NCBI GenBank assembly: GCA_963921425.1
Contig: OY992832.1
Coordinates: 22,976,835 to 23,040,834, forward strand
DNA: 64,000 bases
Origin: Dryas octopetala
Lineage: Eukaryota; Streptophyta; Magnoliopsida; Rosales; Rosaceae
Reading direction: 5' to 3'
The first letter of the stretch is position 1. The number at the start of each line of letters is the position of its first letter. A program made the translations under genes and the position numbers. Shown here piece after piece: positions 36,601 to 47,133 of this stretch. The notes under the pieces are model-generated. The model made no database searches and was not told the DNA's origin. It saw only the letters and a list, made by a program, of their open reading frames with translations.

Positions 36601-37258
36601 GCAGCCAGCAGGGGCGACGGTGGGTGGCACTGCAGCAGGGGCGATGGCGTCACGACTGGCTGGGTTGGGCACTTCGGCTCTGACCTCTGTGTGTGACTGT
36701 GTGGCTGTGTGGCGACTGGGTTTGCTGTTAATGAATAGGGTTGATTATTTGATATTGACGAAGAGCGGAAGTGGCTGGGAGCAAAAGCCATTCTGTTTTG
36801 TTTTAATTCCTAGCTCAAAACAACGTCGTTTTGAGTAGGAACTTAAAAAAAAAAATACACAGCTGACAGCCCGTAGGCCACAGCCCACTAGCCCAGCCCA
36901 CTAGCCCAGCCCCTTATAACTTATTCAGTCTTTTTTTTTTTTTTTGGCCACGCAGCCCACGCCCCCACGCAGCTCCTCTTCTCCTCTCTCTCTGTTTTTC
37001 AATTTTCAATTTCTCAGTGGAGCACTGGAGCAGCGGAGCTTTCATGGCGTTTCATCACCTGGAAGGCTGGAGGCTGGAGCAGCGGAGCCCTAGAGGTCGC
37101 CTTCTTCACGTGATCACGTCGGGCCGTCGTCGGGGTCGGGGGGTCGCCTTCTTCACGTCGGGGGGTCGCTGGTGTCGCCGTCCAGAGGTCCAAGCCTTCG
37201 TGCTCCGCCGTTCGGGGGGTCGCCCGACCCCCCAAGCTTGGCCGTGCGTCCATCCCTG
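33689..37258 (-). mobile_element. hAT transposon, 3570 bp, 8-bp TSD
   Basis: Terminal repeats are CAGTGACGGATCCAGGA (left) and CAGGGATGGACGCACGG (right, reversed). Both have a GGGGGGTC box about 28-35 bases in. The flanking duplication TGTATAGA is perfect (33681-33688 and 37259-37266). The element carries a minus-strand transposase gene (33822-36198). The part from 36200 to 37250 is AT-rich, then GC-rich (36590-36700 and 37017-37260), with no gene I can support. Confidence 0.95.
33822..36198 (-). pseudogene. Defective hAT transposase (TTF-type zinc finger, DUF4371-like)
   Basis: Reads as one transposase of about 790 residues in three pieces. The N-terminal piece (36198 to about 35870; likely start MERYFKRKC) ends FDWLEYSQSN. 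The frame then shifts by one base near 35870 and continues KDAAFCLYCYLF, the TTF-type zinc-finger region. This runs to VHCFAH, where a TAA at 35031-35033 stands where a Gln codon is usual (HCFAHQLQLAL in relatives). It then continues LQLALVAIAKK to MKTRRGQL at 33822. RNase H-like landmarks are FSILVDDSRD and GQGYDGASNM. The C-terminal hAT dimerisation region is VATALVERAFSAMNIIK. With one frameshift and one stop it is probably inactive, but it looks young. Confidence 0.9.
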
Positions 37259-37302
37259 TGTATAGAATTTCCCAAAAGTTTTCTTTCACTTTTTTTTTTT
37301 TT

Positions 37303-37950
37303 TTAGAGCTGTTATTTGCACACTCTTTTTTTTTTTCTTTTTGCACACTTTTTTTTTCTTTTTGCACATCTCAATAACTTAATTTGTAAATTTACCTAAT
37401 TGACACAAAGGGAAAATACCTTAAAGGACAACCCACATTATTTATAAAAAAAAAAATTAAAAAAAAAAAAAAAACTCTCCTTATACACCCAAGTACCCAA
37501 CCCAACACTCATAAACCTCAACCATAACAATCTTAAAACTCTCATTGCACACCTCGTCCTCTCATAACCTCATTTCTTCATGCCCAAATTCCCTTATTCA
37601 AGCCGTGTGCCTAATTGCATCTCTCAACCCAGGCTTGCGGTCAGGATGAAATTATAAAAAATAAAATAAAAAATATTCGACCCATAACATCTATGTCAGC
37701 TTTTTCCATTAAACTCTAAGTTTTCTCTCTTTGTTACATATAGGAAATAATATTATAGAAATACAAATTAGTTTTCATGAATGAAACCTCTACTCGCCCT
37801 TTATTCGCCTTCAGATAAGGTATGATAGTAATTTTTTGTTTTTTTGTTTTTTTGTGTTTTTCATTTTTTGTTCGCAGTTTGTTCGACGAACCAGTGTCAA
37901 ACTTTTCTCAAACATTCAACAGATATCTACCGAACATGTAATAACCTATA
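37303..37950. mobile_element. Left-end fragment of the foldback element family
   Basis: It begins TTAGAGCTGTTATTTGCACAC, followed by two further TTTTTGCACA boxes. This matches the left end of the 20130-21532 foldback element. A GTTCGACGA-ACCAGT-GTCAAAC motif lies at 37881-37902. No matching right end was found before or after the CACTA element at 38241, so the full extent is unknown. Confidence 0.6.
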
Positions 37951-38582
37951 TTTTTATAAAAAACAATTAATTAATTATATTTAATTAGCTTAAATTAATT
38001 ACAATTATAGTTATGTTCATATTTATATTTATAATTATATATTATAATTACATTTATATTTATGTTAATATTTATATTTAAATATATTCAATTTTATTAT
38101 ATATATATTTTCCTTAGATGTTTTCTACACTTGGATTTTGAAGAGGTTGTTGGGTGTTAGTGTGTTAGTGTGTTAGTGAAGCAATGGAGGTGAGGTGTGT
38201 GTGTGTGTGTGTGTGTGTTCGGTGGTGCTAGGCAGTGGCTCACTACTACAAAAAACGTAATACACAATGGATAAAATCCGTTGTGTAAGTTACCAAAATA
38301 CCGACGTCTATTGGGGTACCAATAGACAATGGGTAATATCTGTTGTCTTGTAAATATTAACACAATGGTTTTAATTTAAAACCGTTGTACCCTCAAAAAC
38401 TAATGATTTAGGAGATACCGTTGTTGTGTACTTATCTAGACATCAATTTTTATTTAAAGACCGTTGTGTACTAATAGGCGAGACAACGGTTTCTGTACCC
38501 TAAAACATGTATTTTACAACTGTTTTAAATATAAACACGATGTGAAATAGTCATTAGGACAACGGTTTATGTATAATAACCG

Positions 38583-38905
38583 TTGTGTAAAATAACAATT
38601 TCAATTTGCTTTTGATGTATATAATGCTTTGGTACATCGATTTCTATTGAAAACCGTTGTAAGACGACACTTTAAACAATGGTTATAACCATATAAACGC
38701 TGTACAAGATAATAATTTCAATTTGAGTTTGATGTATATAATGCTTTGGTACAATGGTTTCTGTTGAAAACCATTGTAGGACGACACTTAGTACAACTGG
38801 TTTTAACCATATAACCATTGTGTAAGATAATAATTCCAATTTGATTTTGATGTATATAATGCTTTGGGACATTGGTTTTTATTGAAAACCAATGCAATAC
38901 AACAC
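38583..38905. repeat. ~123-bp tandem repeat, about 3 copies
   Basis: Each copy includes TTTTGATGTATATAATGCTT and a pair of inverted ACCGTTGT-like motifs (for example TTGAAAACCGTTGTA). It lies in the left subterminal part of the CACTA element and probably multiplies transposase-binding sites. Confidence 0.8.
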
Positions 38906-39769
38906 TTAGTTATAGTATACCAATGCACACTCATGCTCAGAATTAAACCAAAAGATACTTTATAAATATATGTAAGATTACTTTACATGATAGGTTCTAT
39001 AAGTGTGATCAGTTGTACAAAAAATACATTCAGTCAAACTAGCTTAAAAGAAAAGACACATAAAAAAAATTTAAAAAAAACTAGCTTAACATAACACATT
39101 TACTTCCTTCCAACTTGACCCCCCTAAGTCACAGGCATATGCATCCATATCTGCCAGCTTCTTACTGTCAACTACAATCAAAACAAAGCTAATAGGATAT
39201 CAATGCAATGCAAAGCAATAGATAAATCATATGCAAGCTCTAAATAGAAGAATTGAAAACACTATTATAATCCTTGATAATTTTGTATATTTACACATCG
39301 ATATCTTCTTGGGTATAAGTATTGTCCTTTCTCTTCCCCATACATTTTTAAATAGCTGCCCCAACTCTAAAGCTCTAAAAAAACTAACAAAGTCCCTGTA
39401 AAAGAGCACAAACACACACAAAGTCACATTTAGATAAACTTCAGAGAAATTTCAAAAAGATACAAATATTCACTTATTTGGTCAAGTAAAAAAGTTTTGA
39501 AAGAAGGAAAATGTACTAACTTTTTGTATCTTGACCAAATATTGTTGGGTCCATGCATTTTTTTCATTGTTGGGTTTTTCATTTGCAGATAAGTGAATAT
39601 TTTTATCTTTTTGAAATTTCTGTAAATGATCATCACTACAAAATCTATGCACAAATCATGTTTGGTCCATTTTCTTAGTACCCAACTTATTATTTGAATA
39701 ATCATGCAAGCTTTAAAATTTCATTATGATCCAGCATTCAATCCCACAAGAAATTAGAATACAAAGCTA

Positions 39770-39950
39770 GGCTTGAGGTCCGGACCTCACCCTTCAGGAT
39801 CAGACCTTCATTAAGATTGGATTTAGAAATTTAGGTTTGAGGTCCAGACCTCACCCTTGAGAACCGGACCTCCAGTAAGATTGGTGTTTGAGACCTAGGC
39901 TTGAGGTCCGGACCTCTCCTTTGAGGATCAGACCTCCAGTGGTGAACTCA
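39770..39950. repeat. ~64-bp tandem repeat, 2.8 copies
   Basis: Three successive units start GGCTTGAGGTCCGGACCTC, GGTTTGAGGTCCAGACCTC and GGCTTGAGGTCCGGACCTC. Each is followed by a CACCCTTGAGGATC-like phrase and GACCTCCAGTAAGATTGG. The core GAGGTCCGGACCTC is a perfect palindrome. It lies inside the CACTA element. Confidence 0.85.
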
Positions 39951-42265
39951 GTTTTCTGTCAACATGAAGCTGAGCAACCAAGACTAAACCAAAGGAAACA
40001 ACATTTTGAACAACCAAAATACTGATTCAACTAAAACCAAATCAATAAACAAACCCAATATTAGTAAACAAAATCAATAAAGATCAAGCAAAATATATAA
40101 GCATATATCAGTAAACTCATATCAATAAACTCATATAATTTACAAAATCAATAAACAAACCACATATCAGTAAAACCCAATAAAAAATGTTTTGAAGGTA
40201 CATTGCCAATAAAATACAATCAGATCAAAAAAATATGATACAATAAATCAATTCATATTTACATAAACTAGTTCCAAACATCAGAAAGTAATATGATTAT
40301 TTAGGCACCTTACCATCCACTCCAATTCTCAGTCCACATTTTGGAACTCTTTTGGGGTGAATTGATCACAGTAAAATCCATTAATGCAAGTGCTGATCTG
40401 TAAGTAGATACAACTCAAGAAATAAATAACAAATATTAACAATAGAAACTACGATGAGCTACCATGAGAATAGAAGCTTCAGTTTTTTGAGTGTAGAAGG
40501 CATAAAACTCATACCTCAAATAGCAACTATGACAGTTAATATATTCTTGCACCAATGGAGAATAATGCCAGTTTAAAAAATCTTATATGGCTCTCTGAAG
40601 ATATTTATCACAGTCATCAAAAAAGAAACCAATACCTCTAAAATCAAAAGTAAAGTTCAAGAAATCAGTAAAATGAAATAAATTAAGAAAATAATAAATT
40701 TGATTAGTGCACTAGAAAGAAGACAATGATAGACATTAGATTTTTTTTTTTTTTTGAAGTGTAAGAGAATAATTACAGACATTAGATGCAGCTCCAAAAT
40801 AATGTCAGACCCCAATTCTTAGAGTAAACAATAGACCACAAATCAAGATGGAGTTTAAGAAAGCACACTACACACTTATGGATACTTGGTCCCAAAGGAT
40901 TCCCAATTTAATTTGGATTTCTGAAAAAATAAAAATAAAAAGGACAACTTTACTAATTTACTACTGACCATAGCTTCATAATGAATCTTTTTTTTTCTTT
41001 TTGAAATTTTATCAATTAGCATATACAAACCTTTGCCCAAGGAAGCTTGTCATCTGAACAACCTCTTAGAACCCATTATATCCAATTCCTACGGAAGACA
41101 AATTAGCATGGAAGTCAAAAAGAAACAACATGTGGGAAAGTTCAATAATCATAGTAATGATAGACAATGGATACCATAAAATAAGAACCATATGACCAAA
41201 ACTACCAATGAAATAAGAAACATATGATAGCAGAAATTACCAATATATCAAGCCTTAGTTAACCTCATGCAAGTCTTCAAACTAGATAATATGTTTATGC
41301 AATAGAAACTCCTAAGAAATTAAGAGCAAAACTTCTAAGTAGTCTAATCTATAGCATTGTTTTATTCAAAAGGAATACAAAAGTTTTTTTTCCTTATTTG
41401 ATGCTTTTATAACATTATGCAAATGCAAATATATGATACTTTCATCAAATATAGAGCTTTAAATCTATAGGCAACCCGTTTTTTTTTTTTTTTTGAAAAG
41501 ATATATAATATTAGATATTACATTCACCATTTACAAAACAGACATAAATGTATGTAATTGATGCCCCCTCTTTAACTAAAACAAAATGTTTGACCAAAAA
41601 AATCATCCAAAATTGTACGAAAACAGAACAAAAAGTCTTTTACATGACAAATATCACTCTTGGTGATTGAAACAAATAACACTATAATCCTTATTATTTA
41701 CATCAACACCAACTAGGATTGTCAAATATGATATGAAAGTTGAAACAAATAAAATAGAAACTTTTATATTCAAATCAAGCAGCAACTAGAGTTGTCAAAT
41801 ATAATTGGTGGCTGTAACAAATAACACTAAAAACCTTATTATTCAAATCAAACACCAACTAGCATTTGCAAATATAATTGGTAATTTGGTATCGCCAAAG
41901 CATAATCCCCAAGATTCCTATCCATATCAAATACAGGGTCGAACATATAATTAGTACAAAACATAGGAAAATACCTCAGAGAGCAGAACGAGAGAGAGAA
42001 ACAGAGAGATCTTTGGTTCATCAGCAAGAGCAATGCAGAAAAACATAAACTTCACTACAAAAATCCAAAATTTCAAGACAAAAATCCCAATACTTCAGAC
42101 CCCAGAACACGCCCAATTCCCAGATCCCAAAGAAAATACAGAAAACCTATAAACCTTAATTTTCCATTAGCCCTAACTAGAAAATGTCTGCAACCAAAAC
42201 TCCATCAATAATATTTCTATTTTTATATATAAAGGAATAGAAGAATAATAGACATATAAATCGAA

Positions 42266-42575
42266 CCTTGATCAAGATAGTGTCACCACAGAAGAGCTGA
42301 AGCTTCTCCATGGCCTCTGGGTGGAGATCAACGATTGAGTTGTCGTCGTTGATAGCTTCATCCTCAACAAGCCGATTCGCAGCCTTCTTGCACTCCAAAA
42401 TCGTCGTGCTGAAGTCCCTTTGGCCCCCTTACTGAAACAAAAACCACAATCATATTAAAACCCACAAAACCCCCCAAAAAACAAAGTTCAAAACAAATTT
42501 AAGCAAAGCAAAAGCAAGTAAAATTGAAGAGGGATTTGGGGCTTATAGGTCAGAAGATTCGGCTTTGTTCGACAT
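42266..42575 (-). pseudogene. CDC48: Captured CDC48 (AAA ATPase) N-terminal fragment
   Basis: On the minus strand, ATG at 42575 starts MSNKAESSD, the N terminus of plant CDC48/p97. The expected donor after GACCT reads ATAAG instead of GTAAG. After a short intron ending TTTCAG (acceptor at 42432/42431), a second exon encodes KGAK, loses one base, and continues [18 protein letters not shown], then [20 protein letters not shown] and [13 protein letters not shown], ending at a GT donor at 42266/42265. Only the first part of the N-domain is present. Upstream GA-rich sequence (42590-42740) looks like its 5' leader. It sits inside the CACTA element, so this is transduplicated gene debris, not a working CDC48. 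Confidence 0.92.
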
Positions 42576-42963
42576 CTTCAAGCCCAGAGCAGAAGACCAA
42601 TGAAGACGAAGAGAGAGATTTAGATATTGTTTCGGTGTTGAAGAAACACAGAGAGATCTAAGTGCAGAGAGAGAAAGATAGCGTGAAATGAAATTTAGGT
42701 AGAGGAGAGAGAGAAAGCGTGTTTTTTTAAGTGGGAGGAGAGAGAGCGTGTTTTTTTTTTTTTTCACCTGCCCAACACAACGATTTTGCCTAATACTATT
42801 GTGTATAATAATTTAGAAAAAAACATCAAATCAAATACCATAGGATAATATACCTTCATATAACAGTTTTTAAAAAACCGTTGTGTGGTAAATTAAGATA
42901 ACGGACAAAATAAGAATCGTTGTTTATTGACCGATGTCTATTTACATTTTTGTAGTAGTGGCT

Positions 42964-43101
42964 GAGTTTAAACCAAAGACAACAACAGTGGGTGTTGTTA
43001 AAACAAAGAGCAAGGCTGTGTTTGCAACAAACCAAGGAAACCCGAGAGAGAGAGAAGGTGAAGAAGAAGAGAAAGAGAGGAAACCAGAGAGAAATGAGAA
43101 G

Positions 43102-43161
<60 letters not shown>

Positions 43162-46100
43162 TAACAGAGAGAGAAAGAAGAGTGCAGAGAGGGGAAGGAG
43201 AAAGAAGGAAGAAACAATGAGGTAAACTTTAATCTTTTACACTCTCTGTTTTTATTTAGATTTGAGCTTGGGTATCATTTTTTATTATGCAAGGGTTAAA
43301 GGAATTGTTAGAGAAGTTTATTTGATCACTTTAACATAGGAAATGAATGGGAAAAAGGAAGAGAATTAAATTCGGAGGGATGTCCTTATCATTTTTGGGT
43401 TTATGTTCTTAAAAGAGGATTTGATTTCTATGTTGATTTGAAGTTGGGTGATGGATTGGAAGGCTTTAAACATGTATTTAGAAGCTTAAGAAACTGATTT
43501 GGGGTGTTAGAATCGAAGGGAATTGATCGAAGTTGGAGGAAGTTTGGAAAATCTTGAAATTTTTGGGAAAAAATGGCAGTTTTCGGGTAGCCTACTTTGA
43601 GGCCACATATCTTGAGTTGTAGAGCTCCGTTTTGAGTGATCTTTGTATGATTGTAAAGAGGTGTTGCATATTGTCTTCAAAACCCTGATTTGATTCCGTA
43701 CTATACCTCTCTTTTTGTTGATTTGGGAATGTGTGTAGGAAGTGACGAGAATGGACAAGGAAAATGACGGGAAAGGGGGAAAAATGATACAAAAGGGGAA
43801 AGGGAAGAACATCAAACTTTCAAAGCCTATGTCTCCATTAAGGATCTAGATCCTTTGCCAGGGCAAAATGGTAACAGATTGTACCAGGCTTTGAATCTCA
43901 GCCATCTAAAAAAATCCAACAACCTGAATCATGCCATGTCAACTTCTCTGATGCCCACAAAATGTAATTTAACAAAAAAACTGAAGAGTCTTCAAGTTGG
44001 CTTTCAACTTTTTTTGATGAAATTTCGACCTAGGTTTATTGTTTCAGATCTGAAAGTTGATCGTCGACGACAAACGATCGATTGCAAAATGGTCAACACA
44101 TGTTCAACAAATTGTGCTACAGTCACGTACTTTAGATAGTGTTGTAGCCAGTTTATCATATTCTTTTTTTTTTTTCACATTTTTGTTAAAATCAATTTTT
44201 TTGTCGACCATGTGGCAACTAAAAGGACATTTTTGTCCGAAAAGTGGCCAAAGAGTCAAAAAAGTAAGAGTTGTGAGTGGAGAGTTAAAAAATATAGAGT
44301 TGTATTAAAGAGGTTATTTAATGAAATTTCCCAATAAAAATATGTGACAAACAACTTCCATTGGTAATTGATCATATCTTTAACTCATTATTGACACTTT
44401 GACATCGAACCCATACCCTCTATGATTTCAATTAAAATGAAAGATAATAAAACAAAACTCTTAATTTATTACATTATATGGCCATGTTTGATTGGCTGTA
44501 AACCGCCGCTTTCGTTTCAGTACCATTTCATTATGTTGTGCCCATCCTTAATAAAGTCCTACGGGGATAATAGAAGGGCTAAAAACGTTAGTTTAAGGAG
44601 CCTAAGGTATCTCCATGTTTGAGTGCTATTAAGAAGGGGCCTTCGGCCTATAGTCACACCCGTGGCTCACTCTCTCCCTTTCAGTTTTCATCTCGTTTTC
44701 CAATACTTGGAATGAGAATTAGATTCTATTCCAGGAAGACATGATATTTGGTTTACTGGAAATGAAACCAAACTAAGAAATTGACTTTAGTTGACTGTAA
44801 ATCAATTCCATAAAAAAAAAGGAATAAAAATACCAAAAAGGAGGTGGTATTTCTTTTGGTATTCATATTTCATAATTAATCTGTAATGTAAAAATTACAA
44901 TATATATATTATTTTATTATTTGGCTATATTGAAGAATTAGAAAAAGACATATTCAGTACTTCTCCCCACATCATTCATCGTCTCATCTTCTCTATCTAT
45001 GACAGATTTACCGTGGCGCATCCATCCCTTCCTCTATGAAAAGAGAAGAAATAACAAAAAGATTTTTTTTTTTTTAAACGGAGAAGAAAATTGAAACCCG
45101 TAGATTATATAGAATATATAAAAGCTGCAACCTCGATCATTTTTTCTTCTTTCAATATGATTGCTACATCAATTTTGAATCTGCTATCCTACTTTTGACC
45201 CCATCGATTTTCCTTTCTTTCAATATGAATTTGCAACATCTTTTATGAAAATTACAATATAAATTGATTAGATTGTATATATTAATATAGATTGGTTAAT
45301 ATCAATCAATCGATGAATCTGCAACATCATTTTTCTATATATTAATATAGATTGATTATATATATTATTGGATTATGATGGATGATTTATAAATTTGTTT
45401 TATCTCTCCTCTGTGTATTATTACTTGATTCAAACAAAGTATTCTCTTGTATATTACTTGTTCTATATATTTGCAGATGTCAAGCTTTTTTTTTTTTTTT
45501 TTTTTTCTCTCCCGTCAAAACAAATCTTCAAGATTAGGGTAGCTAGATTATATGCATTCAATACTAATATTAAAAAATTAAAAGATAAATAATTGTTGAA
45601 AATAGTATTACATGTTTCATTAATTTCATTATGACATCTACCAAAAACTATAATGAAAACAACAAGTCCTAATTTGGATTATGTTTTTGTTCAAGACGGA
45701 ATAGGAATTGAAAATCATTACACTACGGAATAGTTAGGATTAAGAGTACAATTCATATTTCAAGCCTTAGATTACGGCTAAACAAACATAACCTATATGT
45801 TCAGTTACTTAGAAGCTAAAGGAAAGGAAAATGCGTGAAAATTTATATATATATATATATATAGTCTTTCAATTCAAGAAATTCTAGATGAACATTGGCA
45901 AAGTAATAAATTTAAAACACAACAAAATGGTTGAATACTCATTTTGTCTTCATAGATAATGTACGCATGCAATTCTACTTATGGAGAAAAGTTTTTGAAT
46001 GAGCACTCCCCTACCTCCGATCCCTTGGTGCTGCTAAGTCTATTTCCAACACATATATCCGACTTAGGTTGACTGCTACCAATATGAGGTCTTCTCCAGC

Positions 46101-46917
46101 CAACTTGTCTTTCCTTAGGAATTGGAAAATCTAATATTGGTGTGTACGTTCCCTTGTTGTGCTTGTTGCTGTTGCATGTGATAGTATCTTTTGCAGCAGT
46201 TTATGTTGCTAGTTTTCTAGCCTCTTCTTTTTCTGTTCTTGCATGTGTTTTGTTAATTTGTTAACTATGCGGTTGTAGCTCTCTTTTTGGTTCAATAAAT
46301 TTTTACTTACCAACAAAAAAGAAAAGTTTTTGATGGTTTAGTGGTTTGTAGCTAGGACCAAAGGGTCAGACCAAGTTTTGTGTACTTCCCAGTATATGCT
46401 GTTTTTATTATTCTTTATTGGTATTGCTTCATTTTTATTTTGTAATTTCAGAGCATTGCTGGAATGTTTACGTCAAATGTAAACCCATCTTTACTCGTTT
46501 TTTTTTTAATTTTTTTATTTTATAATGTAGAATAAAAAAATGTGAACCTAATCTTAATTTAGGTACCAATTCAATTTGTGCCAACCATTCACAATGAGGT
46601 AGCCGCAAATTGAAAGTCCTTGTCAATGTCTAAGGAAGATATTCATATTCTAGCAAGAAAAATTTGAAAGAGTATGTGAAGGAGACAATTAAGGAACCTT
46701 TGGCTTTGCCCATGCATGAAGTCACCCACTAATTCCTACGTAACCAAAGCATTTTTGAAGGTCTTGAACAAGAGAAAGAGAAATTCCCAGACACGTACAC
46801 CCCAAAGAAAGTTAGCTACCCAAAAAAGGAATAACTAAATCCAAAGAAAACACACAAAGGTAAGCCAATAAGAAAGAAGGACCTCTCTCTCAGTTACCAA
46901 TCTGAAAGTCACAACAT
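42964..46917. other. Intergenic region, mostly unidentified
   Basis: I see no supported gene. Contents: a GA run at about 43106-43157; unidentified DNA at 43230-43760 that has the texture of a retrotransposon leader; a 16-bp perfect palindrome AAGGATCTAGATCCTT at 43840-43855; AT-rich sequence from 44840 on with a TA run near 45847-45864; and a possible LINE tail at 46010-46320. The last 200 bases are the promoter of the RTM2-like gene. Confidence 0.45.
46010..46320 (+). mobile_element. Possible LINE 3' end
   Basis: A short reading frame (SLGAAKSISNTYIRLRLT, then SPANLSFLRNWKI and stop) is followed by a T-rich tract. That tract ends TTCAATAAATTTTTACTTACC and an A-rich tail, in the style of a LINE 3' terminus. 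No reverse transcriptase was seen. It could equally be a gene remnant. Confidence 0.25.
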
Positions 46918-46922
46918 GTGTG

Positions 46923-46929
46923 TATAAAT
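46923..46929 (+). promoter_or_regulatory. Probable TATA box of the RTM2-like gene
   Basis: TATAAAT lies about 205 bases before the ATG at 47134, with a CCAAT sequence at about 46864. A start site near 46955 would place the whole GA repeat in the 5' untranslated leader. Confidence 0.55.
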
Positions 46930-46990
46930 CCATCCAACCAGAGCTTGCATTTTCAAGAATCAAACAGAAAACTAATATACACAGACCCAA

Positions 46991-47100
<110 letters not shown>

Positions 47101-47133
47101 TGAAAACAAATTAAAGGCTAAATATATTATAAG

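Larger units (their letters stand above)
33016..37273. mobile_element. MULE-like element split by a hAT insertion
   Basis: The left end starts GGGAAATTTTATATATACCC. The right end, read after removing the hAT insertion and reversed, starts GGGAAATTCTATACATACCC, and both continue to TTCTTATTTTACCCA. Identical 9-bp flanks AAAAGTTTT lie at 33007-33015 and 37274-37282. Without the hAT the element is about 680 bp. It carries the GTTCGG repeat array (33358-33634) and no transposase. The 9-bp duplication suggests the Mutator superfamily. Confidence 0.9.
38241..42960. mobile_element. Non-autonomous CACTA element (4.7 kb) with captured gene
   Basis: The ends are CACTACTACAAAAAACG and (reversed) CACTACTACAAAAATG, with a 3-bp duplication GCT on each side (38238-38240 and 42961-42963). 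Subterminal DNA is packed with short motifs around ACCGTTGTGTA/TACACAACGGT in both orientations, as expected for En/Spm-type elements. No TnpA or TnpD-like coding region was found. It holds two tandem repeat blocks and a CDC48 fragment near the right end. The middle (39000-42100) is AT-rich with nothing else I can identify. Confidence 0.93.

Noticed and set aside
37014..37367. Open frames at the right end of the hAT element
   Set aside because: Both strands are open in the GC-rich terminal region; no homology recognised and no link to the transposase.
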